NCBI GenBank assembly: GCA_950295325.1
Contig: OX485804.1
Location: 19,840,001 to 19,904,000, forward strand
DNA from: Polytrichum commune
Lineage: Eukaryota > Streptophyta > Polytrichopsida > Polytrichales > Polytrichaceae
Direction: 5' to 3'
DNA: 64,000 bases
Numbering within the stretch: position 1 is the first letter of the stretch; each line of letters begins with the position of its first letter. The notes below the pieces were generated by a model, which had not been told where the DNA came from, ran no database searches, and saw only the letters and a program-made list of their open reading frames with translations. Positions 47,200 to 58,200 of this stretch are shown in pieces. The position numbers and the translations under genes are program-made.

Positions 47200-48215
47200 T
47201 TCATGTTCTCAAATCCGGGCTTACCTACTAAGCTCCTCCTCTAGGTCAAAACCTCCTTCCCCTCCAAAAATTCTTCTTCAATCTTCGGTGACCAACACTT
47301 GTAGGTTTAAAAAAACAAAGCTTTAGAAGTCTAACGGCCCATGTCCATGGCCCTCCACATTCTAGTAGGCCACCAAAATGTTGGTCTTATCTACATGAGA
47401 ATACCTTCAACCAACTATTATTTAGAATCTAGTGGGCGAGCAACCTACATGGAAACTCACCCTAAGTCATCCTTTTCATCGTATCTTTGCGGAGTACAAG
47501 TGAACTCTTGGTATAGATGAAGTGTTATTGAAAGTGAGTATTTTTCATGTGGCCATTGAGAATGCATTTCCCTCATGAGTGGAGGTGAATTGTTAGTCGA
47601 TATTATGTTAATTGAGATGACATGTATGTGCCAAACTTTGGCTACAATACGTGTTTCATTAAAATAATTATTGTAATGATTTCCTCAAAGGGGTCCAATA
47701 ATTGAGTGCTTGTTAGATAACATACATGTCTTTAGATGTACCAAACTCCTTTATTCTTTGAGGGACTTTATGAATAACTCTATTGCAAGTACAAGATACC
47801 AAGTTCTCATAACTTTAGGTTTAAGATCAAAACATTTGGATAATAAGGAAGGGTCACGACATATTGAGGCCATGACAATTTATAACGAGTTCATAATAAA
47901 TGAGATATAATGAAGAATATTCATTTTAAAATAAGGTTTCCAAAACATCTTATTATATCCTAACACCCAACCCTACTGAGTTTCCTTATTCTTCTCTTAT
48001 CATTCATTTTTGTGGAATATACACATGTCAACTATGTCAAATAAGATACCATTGGATTCATCTTCTCGAGTCCAACAAAACCAAATCCATTGAGAGAATA
48101 AGATTTGTGAAAGAAAAATGCACATAATAACCAAGAAACAAATGGCCTATCGTGAAACCCAAGTTGCCGCCCTATGACTTTATATGGTTTTTTCGTAAAT
48201 ATAGTAACACCTCTC
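47200..48215. other. Intergenic DNA, no gene seen
   Basis: No repeat with a clear partner and no coding motif. Confidence 0.35.
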
Positions 48216-48221
48216 AGTCCA

Positions 48222-48425
48222 CACAAATTACTACACTAAGCATTGTAATTAGTGTCACTTACAATCTCGAGTCACACGATGCTATATCTTTTTATTATAA
48301 TATATTTTTTACCAAGTAAAGATGTTAATGTTTTATAATGTCCAAACAACCGATTTAATGTTTGTTGGAAAAAATTAATGAAGATATACAATAAATAGGT
48401 ATAGCATTGCGTGATTCCAAATACA
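48222..48425. mobile_element. MITE-like element, same family as 9048-9245
   Basis: The left end GTAATTAGTGTCACTTACAA, then CACGATGCTATATC, is an imperfect inverted match to the right end GGTATAGCATTGCGTGATTCC. Confidence 0.55.
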
Positions 48426-48429
48426 AAAT

Positions 48430-49205
48430 GTACTTTTGTGAATCAAGCACATAGAGAAAGATAAGGAATTCTAAGGACATTGTCATGGAAGAAGGTCACG
48501 GAGTAACTCAAATGAGCTCTTTAATGGCCGAAACTAACCCTACAAGATGGTAGAAACATCGTAATATATTGGCAATCACCCTCTATGAAAGTCCTAAAGG
48601 GTGTTTATGTGATATGAGCATTTTCATCATGTTCTTAAATTTACCTTTTTATTTTTTAGATTTATTTCTATGTATGTTATTTGGAAGCTTTCCAATGAGT
48701 GGCAATGAGTGTGTATGTTTGACAAATTTCATTTGACGTTCAACTTCAAATCTAAAGTGTCACGTGACGTTTTCAGAAACAAAAACAATGTCAATTGACA
48801 TCTACATTTTCTTCTAAAATGTCACCTCAATGTCATATCCCTAGTAGTATGTGTCATTTCAATTTGTAAAGTGTTAGTTGACGTGTGGTTTTTTTCTTCA
48901 CAAGTCACACTACATGTCAAAATCTAAATTGTGCGTGTCAATTGACGTGCATTTAATTTTTGTGTGAGTTTTTGCGTGTCAAATATCAAAAACTTGCAAA
49001 AAAACTTTGTCAAAAATACACATTGGTGACAATGTTATCAAGAGAGATTGTATGTGAGTCAGCTTCGTATCCTTACTAACACTAAATTCAAACATGTAAC
49101 TTCCACATATTACCATAGTTGATATTTAGTGTTTGAGTTTACGTTTAATGGTACTTACTTTCATAGGGTTATTGGTATTTAGCATATCAAACACTAAATA
49201 TCCTA
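48430..49205. other. AT-rich intergenic DNA, no gene seen
   Basis: A cluster of short GTCA/TGAC-type repeats (TGTCAATTGACG, GTCATTTGACG-like) lies between 48710 and 48990. No gene. Confidence 0.35.
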
Positions 49206-49211
49206 TTTAGT

Positions 49212-49406
49212 GTAGTGACACTACAACATCACAATATAATTATGTGGACATGTTGTGCTCAACTTTAGTTAACTAGATTTTCTGGCAGACCAAATTTAAA
49301 ACAATTATAGTTAACTACATTTTTTGGCGGGTCAAATCGCAAACAACTATAGTTATGAAAGGCAACTAGTTAACTAATAGTTGAATTAGTTGGTTAGTTG
49401 TCCAAG
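49212..49406 (+). repeat. Dispersed direct repeat, copy 2 (partner at 25901-26067)
   Basis: It has the same start (GACACTACAACATCAC) and end (GTTAGTTGTCCAAGG) as the copy at 25901. One internal segment containing AACTATAGTT is duplicated here. Confidence 0.7.
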
Positions 49407-49591
49407 GTTTGGAGTGTTTGTAACTTTACAAACATGTGAATGGTACAGTCAATTTCACCAATGGAGGCACAAGATTTTTTTTATTTAAAGCGACCTTGGG
49501 GAGATTTACTTGGACCTTAGGGGTTAAGACTCGTCTATCACCTTGCCAATCTAGCTTAGGCAACCCTAAACCTAACAGGTGAAGGTGTACA

Positions 49592-49746
49592 CATAACATT
49601 ATTTAGATCCATAACAATGTTTTGTGGGACTGATAATATTCCATGTAGTATTCCACGACAGATTGAATGTGGAATATTGTCGTGGAATAATACGTGGAAT
49701 ACAGTCAGTCCCACATAACACTAGCAAGGATTTGAATAATGTTATG
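49592..49746. mobile_element. 155-bp hairpin MITE
   Basis: The left arm CATAACATTATTTAGATCC, then TTTGTGGGACTGA, pairs with the right arm TCAGTCCCACATAA, then GGATTTGAATAATGTTATG. Pairing continues inward through ATTCCA..GTATTCCACGACA. Almost the whole element can fold back. Confidence 0.8.
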
Positions 49747-49749
49747 CAT

Positions 49750-50350
49750 GTGTATAAATTAAAGAAACATGTTATTATGTTACCATGTTGATGCCAATAC
49801 TCAACCATGTGCATGAACAACCACATTCACACCTTCATAGTCTTGCAACTGATGCCTCTGATAGGACTGAACTATAGACCCAAGGCATTCAAATTAGGGT
49901 TCAAGACCAACAAGAAGCAAGCAAATTAAAACAAAACCCTCCATGTTGGATTGAAGGCATTCACGCGAGGGTCTAGGTCCAGCTCCATGTATTATATTTA
50001 ATATTCCTTGTAGTCCAGAATTTGGGTCTGGTTAGAGGTGTTTGGGACCCGAACTTTCTTGGACCTGGACCCTTGTGTAAACCCACTCTTAAGGGTTGCT
50101 TTAGACTACGGTGAAGAAATGCACCGGTCAGGAATTCTAGGGAAATGGAGCAACACGATTGGCTACGAAATGGGTTCTTCATCCGCTAGGGTTTACACTA
50201 CAACCAAGACTTCTTCAATGGAGAACTTCGAGCATGAATGAAAAAATGACATGGCCTCGGACAAGAAACTTGACCTCTCAAGAACTTCAAATTGAGGCAT
50301 TTTATTTATTTGATTATTTATTAGTTTTCCATCTTCTCCACCATACCAAC
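49750..50350. promoter_or_regulatory. Upstream region of the PTC52-like gene
   Basis: This region precedes the inferred leader exon. I see no gene in it. No unambiguous TATA box was identified. Confidence 0.25.
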
Positions 50351-50353
50351 CGT

Positions 50354-50601
50354 TGCCTCAAATAGCCTTGTCTTGGGATATAATTCTCGACCGGTTGGTG
50401 CACTTCTGGCCATCCTTGCCACGTCACTTGCCACGTAGGAAGAATGTGGCGGTCCTTTTCTGGGGGAACGTGGGCCAAGAATGTCCCTTATCCTTATGTC
50501 TCAACTTCGGACACACAAAGAGCTGCGTTGCGGCAGCAGCAGCCACGAATTCTCAACTTGGCCTTCAACAATCACTACAAGGTCTCATTGCGCAATTTCT
50601 G
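50354..50601 (+). other. Probable 5' untranslated exon of the PTC52-like gene (5' end not defined)
   Basis: The sequence is GC-richer than its flanks and ends at donor CTG|GTAAGA (50601/50602). The matching acceptor is TTTTTTTTGGTTGCAG at 52025, ten bases before the PTC52 start codon. Joined, the frame upstream of the ATG is open but lacks its own ATG. A separate upstream frame starts at 50481 and would stop within the next exon, so it would act as an upstream ORF. Inferred only; transcripts are needed. Confidence 0.4.
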
Positions 50602-51294
50602 GTAAGAAAACTTGCCGAATCAATCCTCCAAATTACAAAACCGAATGTCCTGTACATGATCGAGCCACAAATTACAACGTGGTTGAAAGAATTTTGAGCT
50701 GATTCAAAACTTTTTGTACATTAATCTCCGCGGTGGTATTGCATTCAGGCAGCAGTGATTGGGTTGGTGTTCCACTGTTTATTTCTTAATTGGACATGAG
50801 AGGGTTGAGCTGGTGACAAATGTACACAAAGATTTCTGCTGGGCTAATTTGTGGCAACAAATTGGGAGGGGGTGCGGAGCAGTGAACAATTGTAGAGTTA
50901 TAGATATTGATCTATGTTTTATGCTATGAATATGCCAATCCAATTTTTAGTAATTTTGGACCGAATTGACAAGCTCCTATCCTTATAAGGGGATTAAGGA
51001 AGTCTGGTGTGAGTTTTCTCATGTCATGTGATGCTTAGTTTTTCAAGAAACCATTTGGTTACCATGCTCTGAGTTACTCATTGCATTGTTATCCAACTAT
51101 TACATAGGTTTCAACAATACATTGTGTGTGCACTACATTGCGATTCTTGTTTTAAGGTATTTACACTCAAACTTTGCATTGCATTAACACTACATAGAAT
51201 TGGCACTACACTACAGTTATCCTTTAACTTAATGGGACTTTTCGTCAGGAGTTTGGTCCCCTATTACTTTGCATTGGTTATTCTGCATATACTA

Positions 51295-51561
51295 GAGTTA
51301 GCCTTTAATTCAATGGGAGTTTTGGTCAGGAGTTGGTTGTTTTGCATACAATACTTTCCATATTTGGTGACTTTTTTGGTGCATGCTTTGGAGTCAGTGT
51401 GGTGCTAAAATGAGGTTTGCCCTGAAACGAACGATATAAAATGTTCTTTGTGCAAACCTCCACACCGACTACAAGCATGCACCAAAAGCTTACAGGAGAT
51501 GGAAAGTTTTATATGAAAAACAGCCATCTCCCGAAAGTCTGGTTAATGTAACGGATAACTC
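51295..51561. mobile_element. Hairpin MITE in the inferred leader intron (sister of 55697-56025)
   Basis: The left arm TAGAGTTAGCC..GGAGTTTTGGTCAGGAG pairs with the right arm reading CTCCCGAAAGTCTGG..GGATAACTCTA. Both arms contain GTGCATGC followed by a block near GGAGTCAGTGTGG or its complement. It shares these blocks with the intron 4 element. More diverged than that copy. Confidence 0.7.
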
Positions 51562-51584
51562 TAATCTCATGATTTCATTGTGGT

Positions 51585-51780
51585 GCATGCGTGGAGCAAC
51601 TTATTTCAATTCATTGAGGGTCAAACTTATTTTAGCGCCTCTTGGCATGCCAAAGTGAGTTTGATCCTGAATGAACCCACGTAGAATGTTCTACGTTTAC
51701 CTCCAAGCATCCACCAAAAATGTGCTGAACATGGAAGTTGTTGTATGGTAATCGACCAACTGCCGACCAACAGTCATAAG
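51585..51780. mobile_element. Diverged third copy of the same hairpin family
   Basis: GGTGCATGCGTGGAGC at the left and TCCAAGCATCCACCAAAAA to the right form the inverted pair. Similarity to the two better copies is partial, and it lies next to 51295-51561. Confidence 0.45.
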
Positions 51781-52034
51781 TCTATTGTAGTTGCTCTATC
51801 AAACTTTTACATTGTTATCATGTAGTTTCTAATGGTAGTTGCTTTGAATTTGACTAAGAAGGAATTGAGTGTTACAGTTTTATTTCCATGCTAAGATTTA
51901 CAGTGGAAACATCCATCATGGGATAAGCATGGAGCGTTTGACGCACATGTGAGAAGATTTCAATAAGTTGAAAGTTCCAACAAATGCATGAGTAATTCCT
52001 TTTTTCTTTTTTTTTTTGGTTGCAGATTGTCATC

Positions 52035-52205
52035 ATGGTCTCGTTAACATTGCAGCAATCTGTATGTTCAACGGGTGGTGCGTTACATTTGAATCTATCT
52101 ATCCCACAGAGGCAGAAAAAATGTGAGTGCATATTAGCTGTCAACAATAATTTTCGGAAGCTTGGGCTTGCTCGGGAGAAGAATTTTGTAAAACCCGAAC
52201 AAAAG
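52035..52205 (+). CDS. PTC52: PTC52-like gene, coding exon 1 (transit peptide)
   Basis: It encodes residues 1-57, starting MVSLTLQQSVCSTGG and rich in Ser, Gln, Lys and Arg with few acidic residues. The ATG is the first in frame after the acceptor at 52025. It ends at donor AAG|GTAGGT in phase 0. Confidence 0.8.
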
Positions 52206-55200
52206 GTAGGTCACTGCTCAACCAAATGGTTTTGACGAGGAAGACTCCAAGCATCAATGTAATCAATAAGGCATTAATACTGGTATAGATTTAAGCCCCC
52301 TTTACACTGGAGCTCAAACTTACAATGTTGAGGGGTTTGATATTTGGATTTCAGAAGCTTTCATTTCTTGAGTGCTTGATCTATCCTCTAGCTCTCAACA
52401 ATTTGAGCAAGTGTAAAGTGGCCATGCTCAAAGTGAGATGTCAAGCGATGGTAATCCTAGTAAACAAAGGTGTACACATGACTAGCCAAAGAATGGTTGA
52501 AAGCCCATTGGCTTGGGACCCAGAAACCAACAGGTCGAACTCCTGATATTCTAGAGAACTAGGTTAGGATTTTGGGCGAGAGGTTGTAAAAAATGACCAA
52601 GAGCTTGCCGTAATCATTCCACATGGGACTCATCAAGGCGCCTTCTCAAAAGTGTTTTATGATTGTAAAGTGGACTTGAGTGAACAAGGGTTAGAAAGAG
52701 GCTCTTTCCTGCCAATGAGAAAGCTCATTTCTTCAAGCTCTCTTATATTTGAGCTCTGGACCTCACTAGTTCAATGGAGAACTACTTAGGTAGGTGCATC
52801 TATTTCGGTTTGTGATCCATTATGGACACTTAAGATTAAGGGTATAGTGGACATGAAGCATATGTTACATGGTCTTTCAAAATACAAAAACCAAGTGGAG
52901 GAGCATGACCGAGATGGGTTGCACAATTAGATGCCCGTATGTGACCAAAAGGATTCATGGGAACTTTTGACTAAGAAATTTCGTAAGCGTTTGGGATATG
53001 GTTCAATTTTTATGAGTTGCATGGCTTCCGAATTCACTTTATCAGCATATAATTGGATCATTCAAAGTACCCAAACTCACCTTAAGATGAGCTCCTTCTG
53101 CTCCACCTCATAATTTTTCTTTGTGCTGGGGCTATTTGTTGGTGGCAGAGAACACATGTCCAAACCAGAATCCTTGCAATCGCTCAACCTCAAACTGTAG
53201 TGAACGATGAGGGTAATGGCACAGGGCATCAAAATGCTGTGCTGGAAATTAGTTCTCCTGAAGCAGATGAGCAAAGTGTGACTGAAGACGCAAAATTCAA
53301 TTGGAACAAGGCATGGTACCCAATTGCAGTTACAGCCGACTTGGAGACAGATGCTCCTACCGGGATGACGATTATAGGTCGCCCGTTGGCAGTATGGTGG
53401 GACAGAGCAGCTGGGAAGTGGCACGTTTATGCAGACCAGTGCCCCCACAGACTAGCACCTCTTTCTGAGGGTAGCATCAGTGAAGAGGGCCACTTGCGAT
53501 GTTCCTACCACGGGTGGACGTTCAAAGGTGATTCAGGCGAGTGTACACATATCCCGCAGGCTCCTGATGGCAAAGCGGTAAGGTAGACGTGCCTAATTTC
53601 AACATAATAATAATTTGGACACCTATATTTGAGTGGTGTGTGATTAGGTGTGGGTCTAAGAATGGACACCAAAAGACGTATGCTCAAAGAGATTGGTCTG
53701 CATGCTTAAAATATGTTAACCATTCCAGGCTCAATAATCAACCATGATTGGGGAACCTGTATGACACTTAATGAGCACAAGAATCTTCACATTGATAATG
53801 AAGAAGATATGCATATGCACTCTGAAAATCATGTGGCAAATGGCTATGGGCACAACTTGGATTTGCTAAGCATCTTAGCACTAATTGCGTGTTTCTGATC
53901 CTATGAGAAGTGGGCGCAGAGAGAAAAGTATTCAAATAACACACGTCTACCTTAGGTAGACTGTCTCTTCATTGAACCTATTTTAGACACATGGGCCTTA
54001 TTTGGTTACATTTTGTTGTTTGCTACCTTATGCTACTCAGATCCGCTTAGATTGAAATTTCTGTGCATCTGCAATTTTTTTGGAAGAAGCCGGGATTAAT
54101 ACCAGAAGTTTTGGAGGAAATTTTGAATTGTTATCAATCATGAAAGTTCACATACAGTGAGCCATTAGAAGGCCCACATAGGTCCCCAGAATTTCTTAGT
54201 GTTAGGCTAAGTCTTGTTACAACTTCCATGCACAGACAGAGCCATTAAAACTGCTGGTTGGTGTATGTTAAACAAGCTACTATGAGCACTGAAAATCATC
54301 AAATTTCTTCCATACCAATGCGGTGTGGTATAATTGTTTGTTGACAAGTCTCGAGGCTGCAAAATTCTCTGACAAGTAATTCTTGAGGATGGCGACATTG
54401 AAAAATTTGATGTTTTGCAGTTTCATGCATCCAAGCAAGCTTGTGTCACAGTTTATCCCAGTATGGAGCAGCAAGGCATTCTTTGGTTCTGGCCTGATCT
54501 TTCCCAAGGAGCTGTAAATGTAGAGGCAGCTGCGAATCCCCCTCCAGTTTTCCCAGAGCTAAGTGACCCGACGTTCAAGTATGTAATGTCATCTCGTGAC
54601 CTGGAATACGGGTGAGCTTTTCAAACTGCAGTTCTGAGCAAGATTTCATAGATACGTATCTCAGTAAATAACTATTTGATATAAATCATATAAGTCAGAA
54701 AGAGATTATTCACCTTGACCTATTTCAACCATTGCTCCCTGTAATTTAGAGGAATTACCTCGTAAAAATGTTCAAACCACCCATTCTGCTTTTATTCATT
54801 TTGAAGAAATTTCTTAGCAAATTTTATATGTCTAAAGCCACCTGGAACTTGTATAAAGAATATATCTGGCTTTTGCATCTTTCTAAAGTCGCAGTCATGG
54901 TCAAACTTGGTTTGTAAAACGAAAGAACTACAGAAAGTTTGCACAACCCTTTGAATCTTAAATTGTATTCAAACATGATTGCTTATCATGTTGGGCTATA
55001 TAGGGCCATGGAAAGCACAGATAATAAGCTCTCACCACTTTCATTTAATTTTCATATAGTAAGTAACCGACCTGGACCAATATACGCAGAGTGTATTGGT
55101 TGTTTGCTATAGTTCTAAAGTCCACTTACCATAGTAAATGTATTATAAATATGCTTGAATATATCAGAGCTAGGAGTTGCGTATTTGCAATTTGTTTCCC

Positions 55201-58200
55201 CATCACTAATTTGAGATGTATTTTCCACAGGTATGAGGTCCTGATTGAAAACTTGATGGACCCATCACATGTCAACTTTGCTCATCACAAGATTCAGGCA
55301 AGTCTCAAGTTTTTGTTTAACCTCTTTTTATTTTGATTTATTATTATTATTTTAAATCTCCGGGGTGGTCTCAAAGGACTACCCATAGAATGATACATTA
55401 TGGGTTCTCTGAACAATTTTTTCTTAACATGTATGCAATTTGTAGACTCCAGCCTAGGCAGTGTCATTGCACTTGTGGTATAAATTGAAAACCTCCTTGT
55501 AAGGGAAATCTTGCAAAGAAGATGGGTAGGTGGTGTGAAGCTTGCCTATCTACTGTGATACTCTACCTAGTTGTTGTAAACATTTGCATGTGGTCAAGGC
55601 TCATAGTATGGCGGACATCTTTTTACCTTGGTTCTAATGAATCAATAATTGGGACATGATTTTAAAAACTTGACTAGATTTCCATAAACAATTGAGTTAT
55701 CCTTGAATTCAACCAGCGTTTTGGTTGGGAGTTGGTTGTTACGTATACAAAACTTTCTATGTCCATAAAGTTTTTTGTGCATGCTTGGAGTCAGTGTGGA
55801 GGTTGAATGAAGAACTTTCTATGTTGGTCCACTCAAGACTGAACTCATTTGTCATACCAAGAGGTGCTTAAAATGAGTTTGCCCCCCAATGAACCAATAT
55901 AGAAAGTTCTTCATTCAAACCTCCACACCGACTCCAAGCATGCACAGAAAACTTCACGGACATGGAAAGTTTTGTATACGTAACAACCAACTCCCAACCA
56001 AAACGCTAGTTGAATTCAAGGATAAGCCTCACATAGTTGAGGATTATCAAAAGTTCATCCAACGTGTGTACAATCAAATGTTCCATGGGGCCCAATAGGT
56101 CAAGATAGACTTGAAAGCTCTCTCAAAATGAATAACTACACTCTAATCAAATCTAATCCAAGCTTGAGTATCGATCCATCAAAGAGAAACATGACAACAA
56201 TCTTGAATTTACAAATCTTCAAGATATGAAAACGTGATGAACTCAATACATGTCTAAAATTCTGTAAGTGTTCCATCATTGGTCTCCTGGACCCTTACAA
56301 ACAGGTTTGTTGATTTTCTGTGATGCAGGGTAATCGAAAAAATGCTCGTCCATTGAATTTTAAAGTGAAAAACTTAACGACTTCTGGATTTGAGGGAGAG
56401 GGAGAAGGAGATCGTGGGCCGAGTACCTTTGTTGCTCCTTGCAGTTTCACCATGAGAACCAGCTTTCCTTCGAGTTCAAATGTAAGTCAGCTCCATCTTG
56501 TGTCATATGCTTGACAAAAGCATTAGCCAATGGATTGAAGGTGTTCAACATACTGCACAGAAATGTGCGTGTAGATTGCCTTACTCACAGATGTTTTGTA
56601 TTCAGTTGGGTGATGACCTGGGGGTCATTGCCTTACTCTGTTGTTAAGTTGAACACCACGTGCTACTTTTAACATAAAGCATCACCAAAATAGGTCAAAG
56701 TTTCATCAAATTTTTTCAATGAGTAGATATACACGGTATCTATTACATAGTAAAAAAATGGTAACCAAATTTGGTGACTTGTTTTTTTTAATAAAACACG
56801 CTGTTTCTAACTAGAATGATGCCAAATTGAATTAAAACAATTACTAAAAAAAATGAAGATGACTAATTTTTTTAAAAATATACAAAAGATATTATCAATA
56901 ATTATGTATATGTAGAAAAAATATCATAATTTTTAAAATGATCTATGGCATATAATATAGGGTAGCAAACTTTTATCGCACATGGTTATGAAACGGAAAG
57001 GGGTGTGATTGCCCCGAGGGTGATGACTTGTAAAGAGTAGAAGAAGAGATGACTCCAACTTTGCCATCAACATGAATTAGGTTGTTGCTTCATCTTCAAG
57101 TGGCCTAACTCTACATTTTATCCCGAAATGGGCATCACAAGATTTAGGGGTCTGAAGAATACTGCCTCTTTTCAAAAGGTGAACACCTTTGAACAGGCAT
57201 GGACAAGTTGGCATGCACCTATCTCCCCCAATGGCAAGGTCTTCGGTTCCAACATGGTTAATTGAAATATCTTCTTCACTCTCACAGGGTCCACTCTCTT
57301 TATGTTTTGGCGACCATGTGTGTCCCAAAGGGTATTTTTTTGGGAGGCTATAAGTACTATCCTTAAAAAATAAAATAAAAATAGGATATCTTCTTCCAAT
57401 GATATCATAAGAATATTCTCTCATGGTTTTTGAAGATCCTTTGTAACTACACAAGCCTTAAGTTGTTGTACTTGCCAACAATAAACGACACCCTATCTTT
57501 AAACTCACCTATATTTCTAAGATGAACGATAGTGACCCCCTCAGGGTTCACATGGTTATTGCCGCTATGATTGGGTGGGCCATAATGGTAGGGTGCACCA
57601 AATTATCAAGTGTTAGGAAGGTCACTTAATGTAGTTGATCCTAAAAGTGACGCTTCCAAAAATTTCTTCTATTTTAGGCAAGCTAAACATCTTGGAAGAT
57701 TTTTTTTAAAAAAAATCCATAGATATGGAAAGCTATGAAGAGTCTCCCTAAAATTTGCAAAATAAATAAATTCGTATGCAACCCACAAAAAATTGTAAAG
57801 TTGTTTTAAGAAATGAACCGCTTACTAGGGGGGTCTATCGATGTTGGGTTGTTAGGTGAGAATTGCTAGAAAACTAGCCTTAGTGTGGGTGAAAGTCTTC
57901 TATTAAATCAAGGCCTTGTCCCCCTTTTGTGGAGCACTTCTTGCACCGCTTTGTTGAGTGGATAGATTAACCATTGTGATTGCTAAAAGTTGGTGCTCTT
58001 AAAGCATTCTTGCATCCTTTTGACACCGTCATTATGAATGGCCAAAGTGGTGTTATTTTATATTTATTGCCGCAGATGATTATTCATTTCCAATAATGAC
58101 TTACTTGATGGGATTGCTGCATTCACTTGATAGCGATATAAAGATGGAAAATAAGTGTTGCCAAAAGGATGGTGTTATATTTAGACACTACTATCTTATC

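Noticed and set aside
50481-50702. Open frame from an ATG just upstream of PTC52 as the true N-terminus
   Set aside because: Splicing at 50601/52026 would put it out of frame with the PTC52 start and run into a stop. It is better read as a possible upstream ORF.
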